Shown: piece after piece, positions 17,662 to 27,967 of the stretch
Numbering within the stretch: the stretch's first letter is position 1
How the letters are laid out: the number at the start of each line of letters is the position of its first letter
Source: Methylobacter sp.
GTDB taxonomy: Bacteria > Pseudomonadota > Gammaproteobacteria > Methylococcales > Methylomonadaceae
Reading direction: 5' to 3'
Length of the DNA: 64,000 nucleotides
NCBI GenBank assembly: GCA_030679035.1
Contig: JAUXTH010000050.1
Span: 1 to 64,000 of the forward strand
The notes under the pieces: generated by a model
What the model saw: the letters and a program-made list of their open reading frames with translations, nothing else
The model's database searches: none
Told to the model about the DNA's origin: nothing
Position numbers and translations under genes: made by a program

Positions 17662-20600
17662 ATGAATGAGATTGGCCAACCCGAACGCGCCACGCAGAAC
17701 CGTGTCATTGCTTTATTTAGCGATGAATTGGGCTATCGCTTCCTTGGCGATTGGACTGACCGCAACGATAACAGCAATATCGAGGAAGGGCTGCTTACCG
17801 GTTTTCTGAACAAAAGCGGTTACAGTTCGACGCAGATCAGCCGGGCTCTCGACCGGCTGCGCACCGAAGCGGGGAATCCAAACCGCAGCCTGTACGACAA
17901 CAATAAGGAAGTGTACAGCCTGCTGCGCTACGGCATTCAGGTGCAGGCGGCAGCGGGCGAGAATACGGAGACAATCAGGCTGATCAATTGGGACGACCCG
18001 GCGCAAAATGATTTCGCCATTGCCGAGGAAGTCACCTTGCGCGGCAACTGCAATCGACGGCCCGATTTGGTGCTTTACCTCAACGGCATCGCCGTGGGCG
18101 TGATCGAGTTGAAGAACAGCCGTGTTTCAATCGGCGACGGCATTCGCCAGAATATTTCCAACCAGCAGCCGGAATCCAATGCTTGGTTTTTTAGCACAGT
18201 GCAACTCATCTTCGCCGGTAACGATTCCGAGGGTCTGCAATATGGCACCATAAAGACCGAGGAAAAGTATTTCCTGAAATGGAAAGAGGACGAGACGGAC
18301 AACAGCCGCTACAAGCTGGATAAATACCTACTGAAGATGTGCGACAAGGCGCGGTTGATCGAGCTGATGCATGATTTTGTACTGTTTGATGGCGGCGAGA
18401 AAAAGCTGCCCCGAGTGCATCAGTATTTCGGCATCAAGGCGGCGCAGGCGCATGTCCGCCGCCGCGAGGGCGGCATCATCTGGCACACGCAGGGCAGCGG
18501 CAAGAGTATCGTGATGGTGTTGCTGGCGAAGTGGATTCTGGAGAACAAGCATGATGCCCGCGTGGTGATCGTCACTGACCGTGACGAGCTGGACAAGCAG
18601 ATCGAGGGCGTTTTCATCGCTGCCGGTCATCCGATGACCCGCGCCGGAAGCGGACGCGACTTGATGAGTCAGCTCGGCCAAGCTACGCCGCGCTTGCTGT
18701 GTTCGCTGGTGCACAAGTTCGGCAAAAAGGGCGTGGAGGATTTCGAGCAGTTCATCAAGGAACTGGAGGCACAACCCTGCCGGACGGTGGGCGAGCTATT
18801 CGTATTTGTGGACGAATGCCATCGCACCCAAAGCGGTAAGTTGCACCGTACGATGAAGGCGTTGATGCCCAACGCGGTGTTTATCGGCTTTACCGGAACG
18901 CCGCTGTTGAAGCAGGACAAGCAGACCAGTCTGGAGGTGTTTGGCGGCTATATTCATACCTACAAGTTCAGTGAGGCTGTGGGGGACAAGGTGGTTCTTG
19001 ATCTGGTTTATGAGGCGAGGGACATTGATCAGCATTTAGGCTCGGAGGAAAACGTTGATGAATGGTTCGAGGCTTCCACAACGGATTTAAACGATTGGCA
19101 AAAGGCGGCCCTGCGCGAAAAGTGGGGCACCATGCAGAATGTGCTCAGCTCCAAATCCCGCATGGCGCGGGTGGTTGCGGACATTATCTTCGACTTCAAA
19201 AGACGCCGCCGCTTGAATGACGGGCGCGGTACTGCCATCCTGGTAGCTTCGAGTATTTACGAGGCGTGCAAGTATTTTGAGCTGTTTCAGAAGACGGTGT
19301 TTAAAGGCAAGTGTGCCGTCGTCACTTCTTATAATCCGCAGATTAAAGACGTCACGCTGGAAGACACCGGCGCGAACACGGAGACGGACAAACTGTTCAT
19401 TTACAACACCTACACCGAGCTGTTGCAGAATGTGGATGCGCTGCCCGGCAAATCCAAAACCGAGACCTACGAAGATAACGCCAAGAAGTTGTTCAAGGAG
19501 CAGCCTGCCAACATGAAGCTGTTGGTCGTGGTGGACAAGTTGCTGACCGGTTTCGATGCGCCGAGCTGCACTTATCTTTATATCGACAAGAGCATGAAAG
19601 ATCACGGGCTGTTCCAGGCCATCTGTCGCACCAACCGATTGGACGGCGAGGACAAGGACTTCGGTTACATCGTGGACTACAAAGACTTGTTCAAGAAGGT
19701 GGAAAACGCCATCGCAGTTTATAGCTCAGAGCTTGATCATAGCGAGGGCGGTGCCGATCCTGAGATTATGCTGCAAGACCGCCTGAGTAAAGGCCGGGAA
19801 CGCTTGGATAATGCGCTGGAGGCTATCGCGCTGCTTTGCGAATCGGTGGAGCCGCCTAAAGGGCCACTCGAACATATCCATTATTTCTGCGGCAATACCG
19901 AGATTCCTGATGACTTGAAGGTGCATGAAATTCAACGTGTTGCACTTTACAAGGCGACGGTTGCGCTGGTGCGCGCCTACGCTAATATCGACGGCGAACT
20001 GGACAAAGCCGGATACGGCGATGCCGATATTCAGCGCATCAAACAGAAACTTGACGAGTATCTTAAGCTGCGGGAAATTATCCGTAATGCCGCCAATGAA
20101 AAGCTGGATATGAAAGCCTACGAGGCCGACATGCGGCACCTGATCGACACCTATATCGAAGCCGATGCGCCGAGGAAGATTTCGCCGTTCGATAACATGC
20201 CGTTATTGGAGCTGATCGTGAAAACCGGCATTGCGGATGCGATCAACACGCAACTTGGCGGCCTGAAGGGCAGCAAGGATGCCGTGGCCGAGACCATCGA
20301 GAATAATGTCCGCAGTAAGATCATCAAGGAGCACCTGAACAACCCGGCTTTTTACGACAAGATGTCGGCGCTGTTGGACGAGATCATCGCCACTCGTAAA
20401 GCCAAGGCTATTGAGTATGAAGAATACCTGAAACGGATTGCCGAGCTGGCGAAGACGGTGGAGGGAGGTCGGGCCGAAGATGCGCCCGAGCAATTAAATA
20501 CGCCGGGGCGTCGTGCGCTTTATGACAATCTCTGGTTCGGTATGGCTGAGCCATCTGCCGTCTATGGGCGTGCAAAAAAAGATGAAGTGTTGGAATTGGC

Positions 20601-20760
20601 CGTCAGGATCGACGAGACCGTTAGACAGGTCAGGCCTGACGATTGGCGAGGCGTTCAGGCAAAAGAGCAAATCATCAAAGCGGCTTTGTATGGTATTTTG
20701 CAGGATGCGACGAAAGTTGAACGCATCTTCCCGATCATTACGCAGCACAGGGAATACTGA
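17662..20760 (+). CDS. hsdR: Type I restriction-modification, restriction subunit
   Basis: HSDR_N nuclease region (CNRRPDLVLYLNGIAVGVIELKN), HTQGSGKSIVMVLLA, VDECHRTQSG. Confidence 0.96.
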   Translation: MNEIGQPERATQNRVIALFSDELGYRFLGDWTDRNDNSNIEEGLLTGFLNKSGYSSTQISRALDRLRTEAGNPNRSLYDNNKEVYSLLRYGIQVQAAAGENTETIRLINWDDPAQNDFAIAEEVTLRGNCNRRPDLVLYLNGIAVGVIELKNSRVSIGDGIRQNISNQQPESNAWFFSTVQLIFAGNDSEGLQYGTIKTEEKYFLKWKEDETDNSRYKLDKYLLKMCDKARLIELMHDFVLFDGGEKKLPRVHQYFGIKAAQAHVRRREGGIIWHTQGSGKSIVMVLLAKWILENKHDARVVIVTDRDELDKQIEGVFIAAGHPMTRAGSGRDLMSQLGQATPRLLCSLVHKFGKKGVEDFEQFIKELEAQPCRTVGELFVFVDECHRTQSGKLHRTMKALMPNAVFIGFTGTPLLKQDKQTSLEVFGGYIHTYKFSEAVGDKVVLDLVYEARDIDQHLGSEENVDEWFEASTTDLNDWQKAALREKWGTMQNVLSSKSRMARVVADIIFDFKRRRRLNDGRGTAILVASSIYEACKYFELFQKTVFKGKCAVVTSYNPQIKDVTLEDTGANTETDKLFIYNTYTELLQNVDALPGKSKTETYEDNAKKLFKEQPANMKLLVVVDKLLTGFDAPSCTYLYIDKSMKDHGLFQAICRTNRLDGEDKDFGYIVDYKDLFKKVENAIAVYSSELDHSEGGADPEIMLQDRLSKGRERLDNALEAIALLCESVEPPKGPLEHIHYFCGNTEIPDDLKVHEIQRVALYKATVALVRAYANIDGELDKAGYGDADIQRIKQKLDEYLKLREIIRNAANEKLDMKAYEADMRHLIDTYIEADAPRKISPFDNMPLLELIVKTGIADAINTQLGGLKGSKDAVAETIENNVRSKIIKEHLNNPAFYDKMSALLDEIIATRKAKAIEYEEYLKRIAELAKTVEGGRAEDAPEQLNTPGRRALYDNLWFGMAEPSAVYGRAKKDEVLELAVRIDETVRQVRPDDWRGVQAKEQIIKAALYGILQDATKVERIFPIITQHREY

Positions 20761-21476
20761 TGGTCACTCAGATCGAGCTTGGCGATATTTCCGTGGATGT
20801 TGTGCTAAAAGACATCAAGAATATCCATTTGAGCGTGTACCCACCTACCGGCAAGGTGCGTATTGCCGCGCCATTGCGGATGGATATTGACACCATTCGC
20901 GTGTTTGCGATTACCAAACTCGGTTGGATCAAGAGCCAACAGAAAAAGCTGCGAGAACAGCAGCGTGAAACGCCGCGCGAATACCTCGACCGCGAAAGCC
21001 ATTATGTTTGGGGAAAGCGCTACCTGCTTCAACTGGCTGAGAAAGATGCCGCGCCGGAAGTCGAGTTAAAGCACAATAAAATGCGCCTTCAAATTCGCCC
21101 TGCAAGTAGTGATGTAAGGAAGCAAGAGATTCTCGAAGCATGGTATCGCGAGAGGCTCAAGGAAACTGTTCCAGCTTTGATCGCCAAATGGGAGCCGCTT
21201 ATAGGCGTGAAGGTGGGACGGTTCTTTGTGCAAAGGATGAAAACGAAGTGGGGCAGTTGTAGCCCAAGCTCCAAAAGCATCCGGCTCAATGCCGAACTTG
21301 CCAAGAAGCCGCCGGAGTGCCTGGAATACATCGTCGTACATGAGATGGTTCACTTGCTGGAACCTAGCCACAATACCCGATTCATAATTTTGATGGATCG
21401 GTTCATGCCGAAATGGCGGTTTTACAAGGATGAGTTGAATAAACTACCGGTTAGGCATGAGAGCTGGGTTTATTGA
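20760..21476 (+). CDS. YgjP-like (SprT/DUF45) M48-type metallopeptidase
   Basis: MKTKWGSCSPSSKSIRLNAELAKKPPECLEYIVVHEMVHLLEPSHN; start overlaps hsdR stop. Confidence 0.9.
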   Translation: MVTQIELGDISVDVVLKDIKNIHLSVYPPTGKVRIAAPLRMDIDTIRVFAITKLGWIKSQQKKLREQQRETPREYLDRESHYVWGKRYLLQLAEKDAAPEVELKHNKMRLQIRPASSDVRKQEILEAWYRERLKETVPALIAKWEPLIGVKVGRFFVQRMKTKWGSCSPSSKSIRLNAELAKKPPECLEYIVVHEMVHLLEPSHNTRFIILMDRFMPKWRFYKDELNKLPVRHESWVY

Positions 21477-21532
21477 CGTTCGCGGTTGGAAAAATAAAAA
21501 GTATCCGGTTTAACCCCGATGGTATTGGTGAA

Positions 21533-22303
21533 TCAAGCCCTGGCGCACACCCAAACATCAACCCTGCTAGCTCCGGCTTTTTTCAATACATAGGCCAGTT
21601 CATGGGCTGTTGTGCCGGTGGTCATTACGTCATCGAGTATCGCGATATGCCGGGCGTGTATGGGTTTGATGATCGAAAAGGCATTTTTCAGGTTTTTTTG
21701 GCGTTTTTTGGCGGGTAGCCGGGTTTGATGAGGCGTGTCGCGGTGCCGCTTGCAACTGGTTAAATCCAGCGGAATCTGCATTTCCTTGGCGACGGTTCTG
21801 GCGATTTCTATGGCTTGATTGAAGCCGCGTTCGCGGTAACGGGCTTTATGCAGCGGAACCGGTATTATCAAGTCGGGTTGTTCGGCGGTTTGTTTCATGT
21901 CGGGCTTTCCTGCCCGACACCCTTCGGGTAAATGCAAATCTGTTCCAGACAGATTTGTCAGGTGATCGGCCAATAATAGGCCGAGTAGGCGGGCATTCTT
22001 GTAATTGGCGCCGAATTTTAAGCTGCCGATCAAATGCCGGATGGCTCCCTGATGGATGAACGGCGCGACAGTCTCGTCAAAGGCTGGATGCCTGCTCAGG
22101 CAGCGGCCGCAAAGCACCGGCGCGGTTGCAGGAGTTTCTAGTATTTCGGCGCATCGGTAACAGCACAGGTTATTTCTGGGCAGCTGCGTGTAGCACGAAT
22201 GGCAAATGTCGCGGGAATTGTGTCCTGGGTTTCCGCATAAGATGCAGGTAGGCGGCAGCAGGTAATCCTGTATAATATTGATCCAGTTGTATACCATTTT
22301 CAT
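21533..22303 (-). CDS. comF: ComF family phosphoribosyltransferase-like protein
   Basis: N-terminal CXXC zinc motifs; IIPVPLHKARYRERGFNQA; AILDDVMTTGTTAHELA. Confidence 0.93.
   Translation of the reverse strand: MKMVYNWINIIQDYLLPPTCILCGNPGHNSRDICHSCYTQLPRNNLCCYRCAEILETPATAPVLCGRCLSRHPAFDETVAPFIHQGAIRHLIGSLKFGANYKNARLLGLLLADHLTNLSGTDLHLPEGCRAGKPDMKQTAEQPDLIIPVPLHKARYRERGFNQAIEIARTVAKEMQIPLDLTSCKRHRDTPHQTRLPAKKRQKNLKNAFSIIKPIHARHIAILDDVMTTGTTAHELAYVLKKAGASRVDVWVCARA
21898..21956. repeat. Cluster of three short hairpins inside comF, in frame
   Basis: TGTCGGGC-TTTCCT-GCCCGACA; ACCC-TTC-GGGT; AAATCTGT-TCCAG-ACAGATTT. Confidence 0.8.
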
Positions 22304-22380
22304 TTGAACAGGTTGACAAGTTTATCGTCGTTCGCGATTGATGGACTTCGTACCTCAGTCCTACACTGGAGCTTAACAGA

Positions 22381-23349
22381 ATGTCTGCAAACCCTGCAAT
22401 TCGCCATGACTGGCAGTTGGACGAAGTGCAAGCGCTTTACGCGTTGCCTTTTAATGACCTGATTTTTAAGGCGCAAACCGTACACCGAGAGAATTTCGAT
22501 CCCAATGAAGTTCAGATTAGCAGTCTGTTAAGTATTAAAACCGGCTCCTGTTCGGAAGATTGCGGCTATTGCCCGCAAAGCGCGCGCTATGATTCCGATT
22601 TAACGCCCGAGGCGTTAATGCCGATTGATAAGGTTTTGCAAGCGGCGCAACAGGCTAAAGATCAAGGCGCATCGCGTTTTTGCATGGGCGCGGCCTGGCG
22701 CCAGCCTAAAGACAGGGACGTGGAGCGGGTGGTCGAGATGGTTCAGGGCGTAAAGGCGTTGGGTATGGAAACCTGCGTAACCTTAGGCATGCTGACGGAC
22801 GCCCAAACCATCAGGTTAAAAGAAGGCGGCCTGGATTATTACAACCACAATCTGGACACCTCGGAAGATTATTATTCCGAGGTCATCACCACGAGGACTT
22901 ACCAGGATCGTCTGGATACGCTGGCGCGGGTCAGGGATGCCGGGATTAACGTGTGTTGCGGCGGCATCGTCGGCATGGGCGAGAGCGATGTCGATCGCGC
23001 CAATCTGTTAATCGAATTAGCAAACCTGCCCAAGCATCCCGAAAGCGTGCCGGTCAATATGCTGGTGCAGGTTGAGGGCACGCCGCTGATGGGCACCGAA
23101 TCGCTGGATCCGATTATCTTCATCAGGACCATAGCCGTTGCCAGAATTATGATGCCCAAGTCGCGGGTGCGGTTGTCCGCGGGGCGCAATAACATGAGCG
23201 ATGAAATGCAGGCGCTGTGCTTTCTGGCCGGAGCCAACTCGATTTTCTACGGAGACAAATTGCTGACCACCGATAATCCGATGACTAACCATGATTTGGC
23301 TTTGTTTGATCGACTGGGTGTGCATTCCGGCGGCTCAAGTTACGCTTGA
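22381..23349 (+). CDS. bioB: Biotin synthase
   Basis: Radical [18 protein letters not shown]; canonical BioB throughout. Confidence 0.98.
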   Translation: MSANPAIRHDWQLDEVQALYALPFNDLIFKAQTVHRENFDPNEVQISSLLSIKTGSCSEDCGYCPQSARYDSDLTPEALMPIDKVLQAAQQAKDQGASRFCMGAAWRQPKDRDVERVVEMVQGVKALGMETCVTLGMLTDAQTIRLKEGGLDYYNHNLDTSEDYYSEVITTRTYQDRLDTLARVRDAGINVCCGGIVGMGESDVDRANLLIELANLPKHPESVPVNMLVQVEGTPLMGTESLDPIIFIRTIAVARIMMPKSRVRLSAGRNNMSDEMQALCFLAGANSIFYGDKLLTTDNPMTNHDLALFDRLGVHSGGSSYA

Positions 23350-23364
23350 TCCTAAAAAATCAAT

Positions 23365-23464
23365 TGATCCACGAAAAACACGAAAAGCACGAAAATATTC
23401 AAAGTAATTTATTTTGTGTCGCCTAGAGGCGCCTACTTTTGGCTTTCGTGCTTTTCGTGGACAA
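23365..23464. repeat. Nested intergenic hairpin element
   Basis: Outer arms ...CACGAAAAGCACGAAA / TTTCGTGCTTTTCGTGG with inner GTCGCCTAGAGGCGCCTACTTTTGGC at 23418-23443. Confidence 0.75.
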
Positions 23465-23478
23465 AGACTTTAAATCTA

Positions 23479-24648
23479 ATGACTCCCCCATTCACAGAAT
23501 TAGCAGCCAACCTAGACGATATTGCCCAACAGGGCTTGTATCGATCAAGGCGGGTTATCGCATCCCCTCAAGGCATTAACCTGGAAATCGACGGCAAAAC
23601 TGTCGTCAATTTTTGCAGCAATGATTATCTGGGGCTTACCAATCATCCCGACGTGGTCAAGGCGTTTAAATTCGGCGCAGATCATTACGGGGTCGGCAGC
23701 GGCTCGGCGCATTTGATTTGCGGGCATAGCGCGGCGCACCATGCACTGGAAGAGGAACTTGCTGCATTCACCGGTCGCGAGCGGGCATTGTTGTTTTCCA
23801 CAGGGTACATGGCCAATATCGGCGTGATCTCGGCTTTGTTGGGGCGCGGCGATTCGGTGTTTGAAGACCGGCTAAACCATGCGTCTTTGTTGGACGGAGG
23901 CCTGTTGTCCGGCGCACGGTTTAAACGTTATGCCCATGCCGACATGGCTGATCTCGAAGCAAATCTGGATAAAGCTTCCGGCAACAAGCTGATCGTGACC
24001 GATGGCGTATTCAGCATGGATGGCGATTTTGCGCCGCTTAATGAATTGGCTGTCGCCGCAAAAAAACATGATGCCTGGCTGATGGTTGACGATGCCCATG
24101 GGCTTGGCGTAATCGGTGAGCGTGGCGGCGGGATTCTGGAACATTACGGTCTTGGTCAGAACGATGTGCCGGTACTGATGGGAACTTTGGGCAAGGGTTT
24201 GGGTACATTCGGCGCGTTCGTCGCAGGTTCCGAGCTGTTGATTGAAACCCTGATCCAGAAAGCCCGCACTTATATATATACCACCGCGTTACCGGCGGCG
24301 GTTGCCGAGGCGACGCGGGCGAGCTTGAAAATCGTCATCGAAGAAAACTGGCGCAGGGACAAGCTCAAACAACTGTCGGAACGATTCAGCGTGGGTGCCG
24401 AACAAATCGGGTTGCAGGTGATGCCGTCATCGTCGGCCATCCAGCCCATCCTGATCGGCGACAGCCAAACAGCCGTAGACATCAGCAATGCTTTGTTGGA
24501 TGCCGGTTTGCTGGTCAGTGCGATACGCCCGCCGACCGTGCCGCAAGGCAGCGCTAGATTGCGGGTGACTTTTTCGGCGCTGCACGAAGAGCAACATGTC
24601 GACCGGTTGCTGGATGCGCTGGCTAAAATTATCGTAAGCCGCAAGTGA
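23479..24648 (+). CDS. bioF: 8-amino-7-oxononanoate synthase
   Basis: AONS family; FCSNDYLGLTNHPDV, VDDAHGLGVIGERGGG, MGTLGKGLGTFGAF. Confidence 0.97.
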   Translation: MTPPFTELAANLDDIAQQGLYRSRRVIASPQGINLEIDGKTVVNFCSNDYLGLTNHPDVVKAFKFGADHYGVGSGSAHLICGHSAAHHALEEELAAFTGRERALLFSTGYMANIGVISALLGRGDSVFEDRLNHASLLDGGLLSGARFKRYAHADMADLEANLDKASGNKLIVTDGVFSMDGDFAPLNELAVAAKKHDAWLMVDDAHGLGVIGERGGGILEHYGLGQNDVPVLMGTLGKGLGTFGAFVAGSELLIETLIQKARTYIYTTALPAAVAEATRASLKIVIEENWRRDKLKQLSERFSVGAEQIGLQVMPSSSAIQPILIGDSQTAVDISNALLDAGLLVSAIRPPTVPQGSARLRVTFSALHEEQHVDRLLDALAKIIVSRK

Positions 24649-25448
24649 CAAAAATTCACCTGGAAACGTTTGGGCAAGGCAAACCCATCGTGCTGGTGCA
24701 TGGCTGGGCTATGCATACCGGCATCTGGCGGGAGTTTGCCAAGCAATTGGCGCTCAATTATCAGGTGACCTGCATCGATTTGCCGGGGCACGGGCGCAGC
24801 GAAAAAATCGAGCCGTTTACGCTGGAACGGATCAGCGCCGAGCTGGTTAATGTAGTTCCCGAGCAGAGCTGTTGTTGGCTGGGCTGGTCTCTGGGCGCAA
24901 CTATAGTGCTCGATATAGCCGCCCGTTATCCCGAACGGGTATCCTCGCTGGTTTTGTTGGCAGGAAACCCCGCGTTCACCGTAGGGGCGACCGGCCGGTC
25001 GCCCGAAACGCAAACACCATGGCCTGGTATGGACATCCGCTTGCTGGATGATTTTGCCGAACATTTGCATAAAAACTGTCAGGCGACCTTGCTACGCTTT
25101 TTATCCTTGCAGGTAAACGGCATGCCCGACCCAAAAGCCCTGTTGAAAGCACTTAAAACAGCCGTGTTTGAATGCGCTGCGCCGGATCAAGTCACGTTGC
25201 AGGGCGGTTTAAACATACTGAAACAGGCAGACATGAGGCCGGTTTTATCAGGTCTGACCCTTCCTGTGTCGGTCATCTTAGGTGGCCTGGATACCTTGGT
25301 TCCGGTAGCCGTAGGTCAAAGAATGCAGCAATTATTGCCAACCCTGGAATTAGACATTATCGACCGGGCAGGGCATGTGCCGTTTTTGTCGCACAGCCGG
25401 GAAACGGTGGCGATTATTTCCCGATTTATGGAAGAGCAATGCAGTTAG
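24645..25448 (+). CDS. bioH: Pimeloyl-ACP methyl ester esterase
   Basis: Alpha/beta hydrolase; VHGWAMHTGIW, LGWSLGATI nucleophile elbow; position in bio operon. Confidence 0.93.
   Translation: MTKIHLETFGQGKPIVLVHGWAMHTGIWREFAKQLALNYQVTCIDLPGHGRSEKIEPFTLERISAELVNVVPEQSCCWLGWSLGATIVLDIAARYPERVSSLVLLAGNPAFTVGATGRSPETQTPWPGMDIRLLDDFAEHLHKNCQATLLRFLSLQVNGMPDPKALLKALKTAVFECAAPDQVTLQGGLNILKQADMRPVLSGLTLPVSVILGGLDTLVPVAVGQRMQQLLPTLELDIIDRAGHVPFLSHSRETVAIISRFMEEQCS
24985..25004. repeat. 20-bp perfect palindrome inside bioH, REP-like
   Basis: GGGCGACCGGCCGGTCGCCC. Confidence 0.8.
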
Positions 25449-26239
25449 ATAAAGCCAAAATCAAGCAATCGTTTGCGGCGGCTTCGGTGACTTATGACGG
25501 CGTTGCCGCATTGCAGCGCACTGTCGGTAATGCATTGCTGAATACTATAAATGCCGAAAGCCTGACAGGAACCTTGCTGGACTTGGGCTGTGGCACTGGA
25601 TTTTTAACCGCGAACTTGGTAGGGAGTTGGGGAAATGGTACGCAAAGCGTACCCTACATGAATGCTATCGCTTTGGATATTGCGTTACCGATGGTGCAGG
25701 TGACGCGAGCAAAGCTGGTCGATGCGCCTAATGTCAACTATGTATGCGCCGATGCCGAACAACTGCCGCTGGCCGGCCAAATTGTTGATGGCGTGTTCTC
25801 CAATCTCGCGTTGCAATGGTGCGTCAATCTTGAAGGCGTTTTTACCGATATTAAGCGGGTAATGAAGCCTGACGGACGGCTGGTTTTTTCGACATTCGGC
25901 CCGCAAACGTTACAGGAATTAAAATCCGCTTGGGCAGATGTTGACGATTTCAACCATGTTAATGACTTTTACGGCGAACAGCAGCTAAGACACTTTCTTC
26001 AGCTGGCTGGTTACACTGAGATAGCCATTGAAACCAAGATTTATCTATCAAGCTATGATTCTGTTTTGGCCTTGATGAAGGAGTTAAAACATATCGGCGC
26101 TCATAACGTGATTGCCGGGCGCAACAAAAGCATCACCAGCAAATCGCAGATGCAGCGGATGATTGCGGCTTATGAACAGCATCGAACCGGCGATTTGATC
26201 CCCGCGACCTTCGAGGTCATGATGATTACGGCGAGCTAA
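25439..26239 (+). CDS. bioC: Malonyl-ACP O-methyltransferase
   Basis: MQLDKAKIKQSFAAASVTYD, LLDLGCGTGF SAM motif; between bioH and bioD. Confidence 0.95.
   Translation: MQLDKAKIKQSFAAASVTYDGVAALQRTVGNALLNTINAESLTGTLLDLGCGTGFLTANLVGSWGNGTQSVPYMNAIALDIALPMVQVTRAKLVDAPNVNYVCADAEQLPLAGQIVDGVFSNLALQWCVNLEGVFTDIKRVMKPDGRLVFSTFGPQTLQELKSAWADVDDFNHVNDFYGEQQLRHFLQLAGYTEIAIETKIYLSSYDSVLALMKELKHIGAHNVIAGRNKSITSKSQMQRMIAAYEQHRTGDLIPATFEVMMITAS
25619..25657. repeat. REP-like hairpin inside bioC, in frame
   Basis: GTAGGG...GGTACGC-AAA-GCGTACCCTAC. Confidence 0.75.
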
Positions 26240-26898
26240 TGGAAAAAGGCTACTTCATAACCGGCACCGACACCAACGTCGGCAAGACCTGGGCGACGAT
26301 TGCGCTGATGCGGTACTTTAAAAGTCTGGGGAAATCGGTTGCGGGCATGAAGCCGGTCGCTTCCGGTTGCATCATGCAGGATGGGCAGCTGAAAAATGCA
26401 GATGCGTTGTTGATACAAGAAAATGCGTCATTACAAATTGACTATGATTTGATTAACCCTTACGCCTACGAACTGCCGGTTTCACCGCATATTGCAGGCG
26501 TAAACAACCCGGTCGAACTCGATCAGCTAATCGCCAGATTTGAGCTGTTGAAAACTCTGGCCGATATCGTCGTCGTCGAAGGCGCAGGAGGTTGGTACAC
26601 GCCTTTAAATGAGCAAGAAGCCAATAGCGAATTGGCAATAGCGTTGGCTCTGCCGGTTATCATGGTCGTCGCGATCAGGTTGGGCTGCATCAACCATGCA
26701 AGATTGACTTATCAGGCGATAAAGCAATCAGACGTAGACTGCGCCGGTTGGATTGCGGTTTGCACAGACCCGGACTTGTTAAGCCGGGACGAGACTATCA
26801 ACACCATGAAAGCTAAGTTGGATGCGCCTTTGTTGGGGGTGTTGCCTTATAAAGAACTCGCCGATTTCGATTTTTTCTCGGAACAGCTGAACATATAG
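26239..26898 (+). CDS. bioD: Dethiobiotin synthetase
   Basis: GYFITGTDTNVGKTWATIAL; EGAGGWYTPL. Confidence 0.97.
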   Translation: MEKGYFITGTDTNVGKTWATIALMRYFKSLGKSVAGMKPVASGCIMQDGQLKNADALLIQENASLQIDYDLINPYAYELPVSPHIAGVNNPVELDQLIARFELLKTLADIVVVEGAGGWYTPLNEQEANSELAIALALPVIMVVAIRLGCINHARLTYQAIKQSDVDCAGWIAVCTDPDLLSRDETINTMKAKLDAPLLGVLPYKELADFDFFSEQLNI

Positions 26899-26908
26899 CT
26901 ACAATCCG

Positions 26909-27967
26909 CTAGCATGCCGCTACGGCAACTTGGTTTTTACTTTCGCGCTTGCGGACATACATGGCTGCGTCGGCATGGTGTAACAATGCTTCAGCCGTAT
27001 CGCCGTGCTGTGGATAGGTGGCAATGCCGATACTGATATCGGTAGTGACCGTGTCGCCCCGGTAACTAAAACTGGATGCGACCAAGGTTTCTTTGATGCG
27101 TTTTGCCACCAATTCTGCGCCTTCTGCGGCGGTGCCCGGCAGTAACACGGTGAATTCGTCGCCGCCGTAACGAGCTGCAGTGTCGCAGCCTCTTAAACAG
27201 TGCCGGAAGTTGTCGGCGATGGATTTCAACAGCAGGTTGCCGGCTTCGTGACCGTATTGGTCGTTGACGATTTTTAAGTTGTCGCAATCCCCCAGCAGAA
27301 CGCTGAAAGTGTGTTCCCCACGCCGGGCTTGTTGCAGCTGTTTTTCCAAGAGATCCATGAATGCCCGGCGGTTGTTCAGATGGGTTAATTCATCGGTTTG
27401 CGCGACGGTTTTGATGCGGCTGAAGGCGTGGTATATGTCGTTAGACAACATGGTGGTGATGTAGCCCACCAGCAGCATAGGAAACAGCCAAGTCAGCAGG
27501 ACGCTGCTTTGGCTTAGGGACAAGACCTCGTCGCCGGGTGCGCCGTAGTAGCCCAAATACACATAACAAGCGCCGATTAACAACACTTCCAATAATGTGG
27601 TGAGCTTGCCCAAAGCCAGCGCGCTGGTGATGATGGGTAGAAAATACAGGTTAAGCAACAGGCTGTCTTGGCGTCCGGTGTGCCAAACCGACCAGGTGAT
27701 CAACAAGATCATGACCCAAGTTTCTAAAGCCAGTTTCCAAACGTTGGCCTGGGCAAAAAAATTGGCGTAATGGAATAACATGACGAAGGCGGCGAAAGCG
27801 CAGAGGCCGCCGAGTAACAAGTTTTTAACGTCATCCTCGATATGGCCTACCACCAGATAAAACATCATCAATACCAGCAGCAACCATTCTATTTCCGCAA
27901 CGGTGCGGGAAAAACCGCTCAGTGCGTCGGGTTCTTGATTGAGGCGAAAAAAAGGTTCCTTGGTCAT
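26909..27967 (-). CDS. Membrane GGDEF diguanylate cyclase
   Basis: N-terminal TM segments; ARYGGDEFTVLLPG. Confidence 0.93.
   Translation of the reverse strand: MTKEPFFRLNQEPDALSGFSRTVAEIEWLLLVLMMFYLVVGHIEDDVKNLLLGGLCAFAAFVMLFHYANFFAQANVWKLALETWVMILLITWSVWHTGRQDSLLLNLYFLPIITSALALGKLTTLLEVLLIGACYVYLGYYGAPGDEVLSLSQSSVLLTWLFPMLLVGYITTMLSNDIYHAFSRIKTVAQTDELTHLNNRRAFMDLLEKQLQQARRGEHTFSVLLGDCDNLKIVNDQYGHEAGNLLLKSIADNFRHCLRGCDTAARYGGDEFTVLLPGTAAEGAELVAKRIKETLVASSFSYRGDTVTTDISIGIATYPQHGDTAEALLHHADAAMYVRKRESKNQVAVAAC

Noticed and set aside
21473-21718. 81-aa ORF after the YgjP gene
   Set aside because: Mostly antisense to the C-terminal part of comF
22300-22380. Possible BirA operator or riboswitch before bioB
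   Set aside because: No TTGTAAACC-N-GGTTTACAA-like palindrome or riboswitch architecture could be recognised
23416-23478. N-terminal extension of bioF in the ORF track
   Set aside because: The extra codons are repeat-derived (MSPRGAYFWLSCF...) and BioF homology starts at MTPPFTELAANLDDI (23479)
25172-25438. N-terminal extension of bioC in the ORF track
   Set aside because: Overlaps bioH in another frame; BioC starts at MQLDKAKIKQSF (25439)
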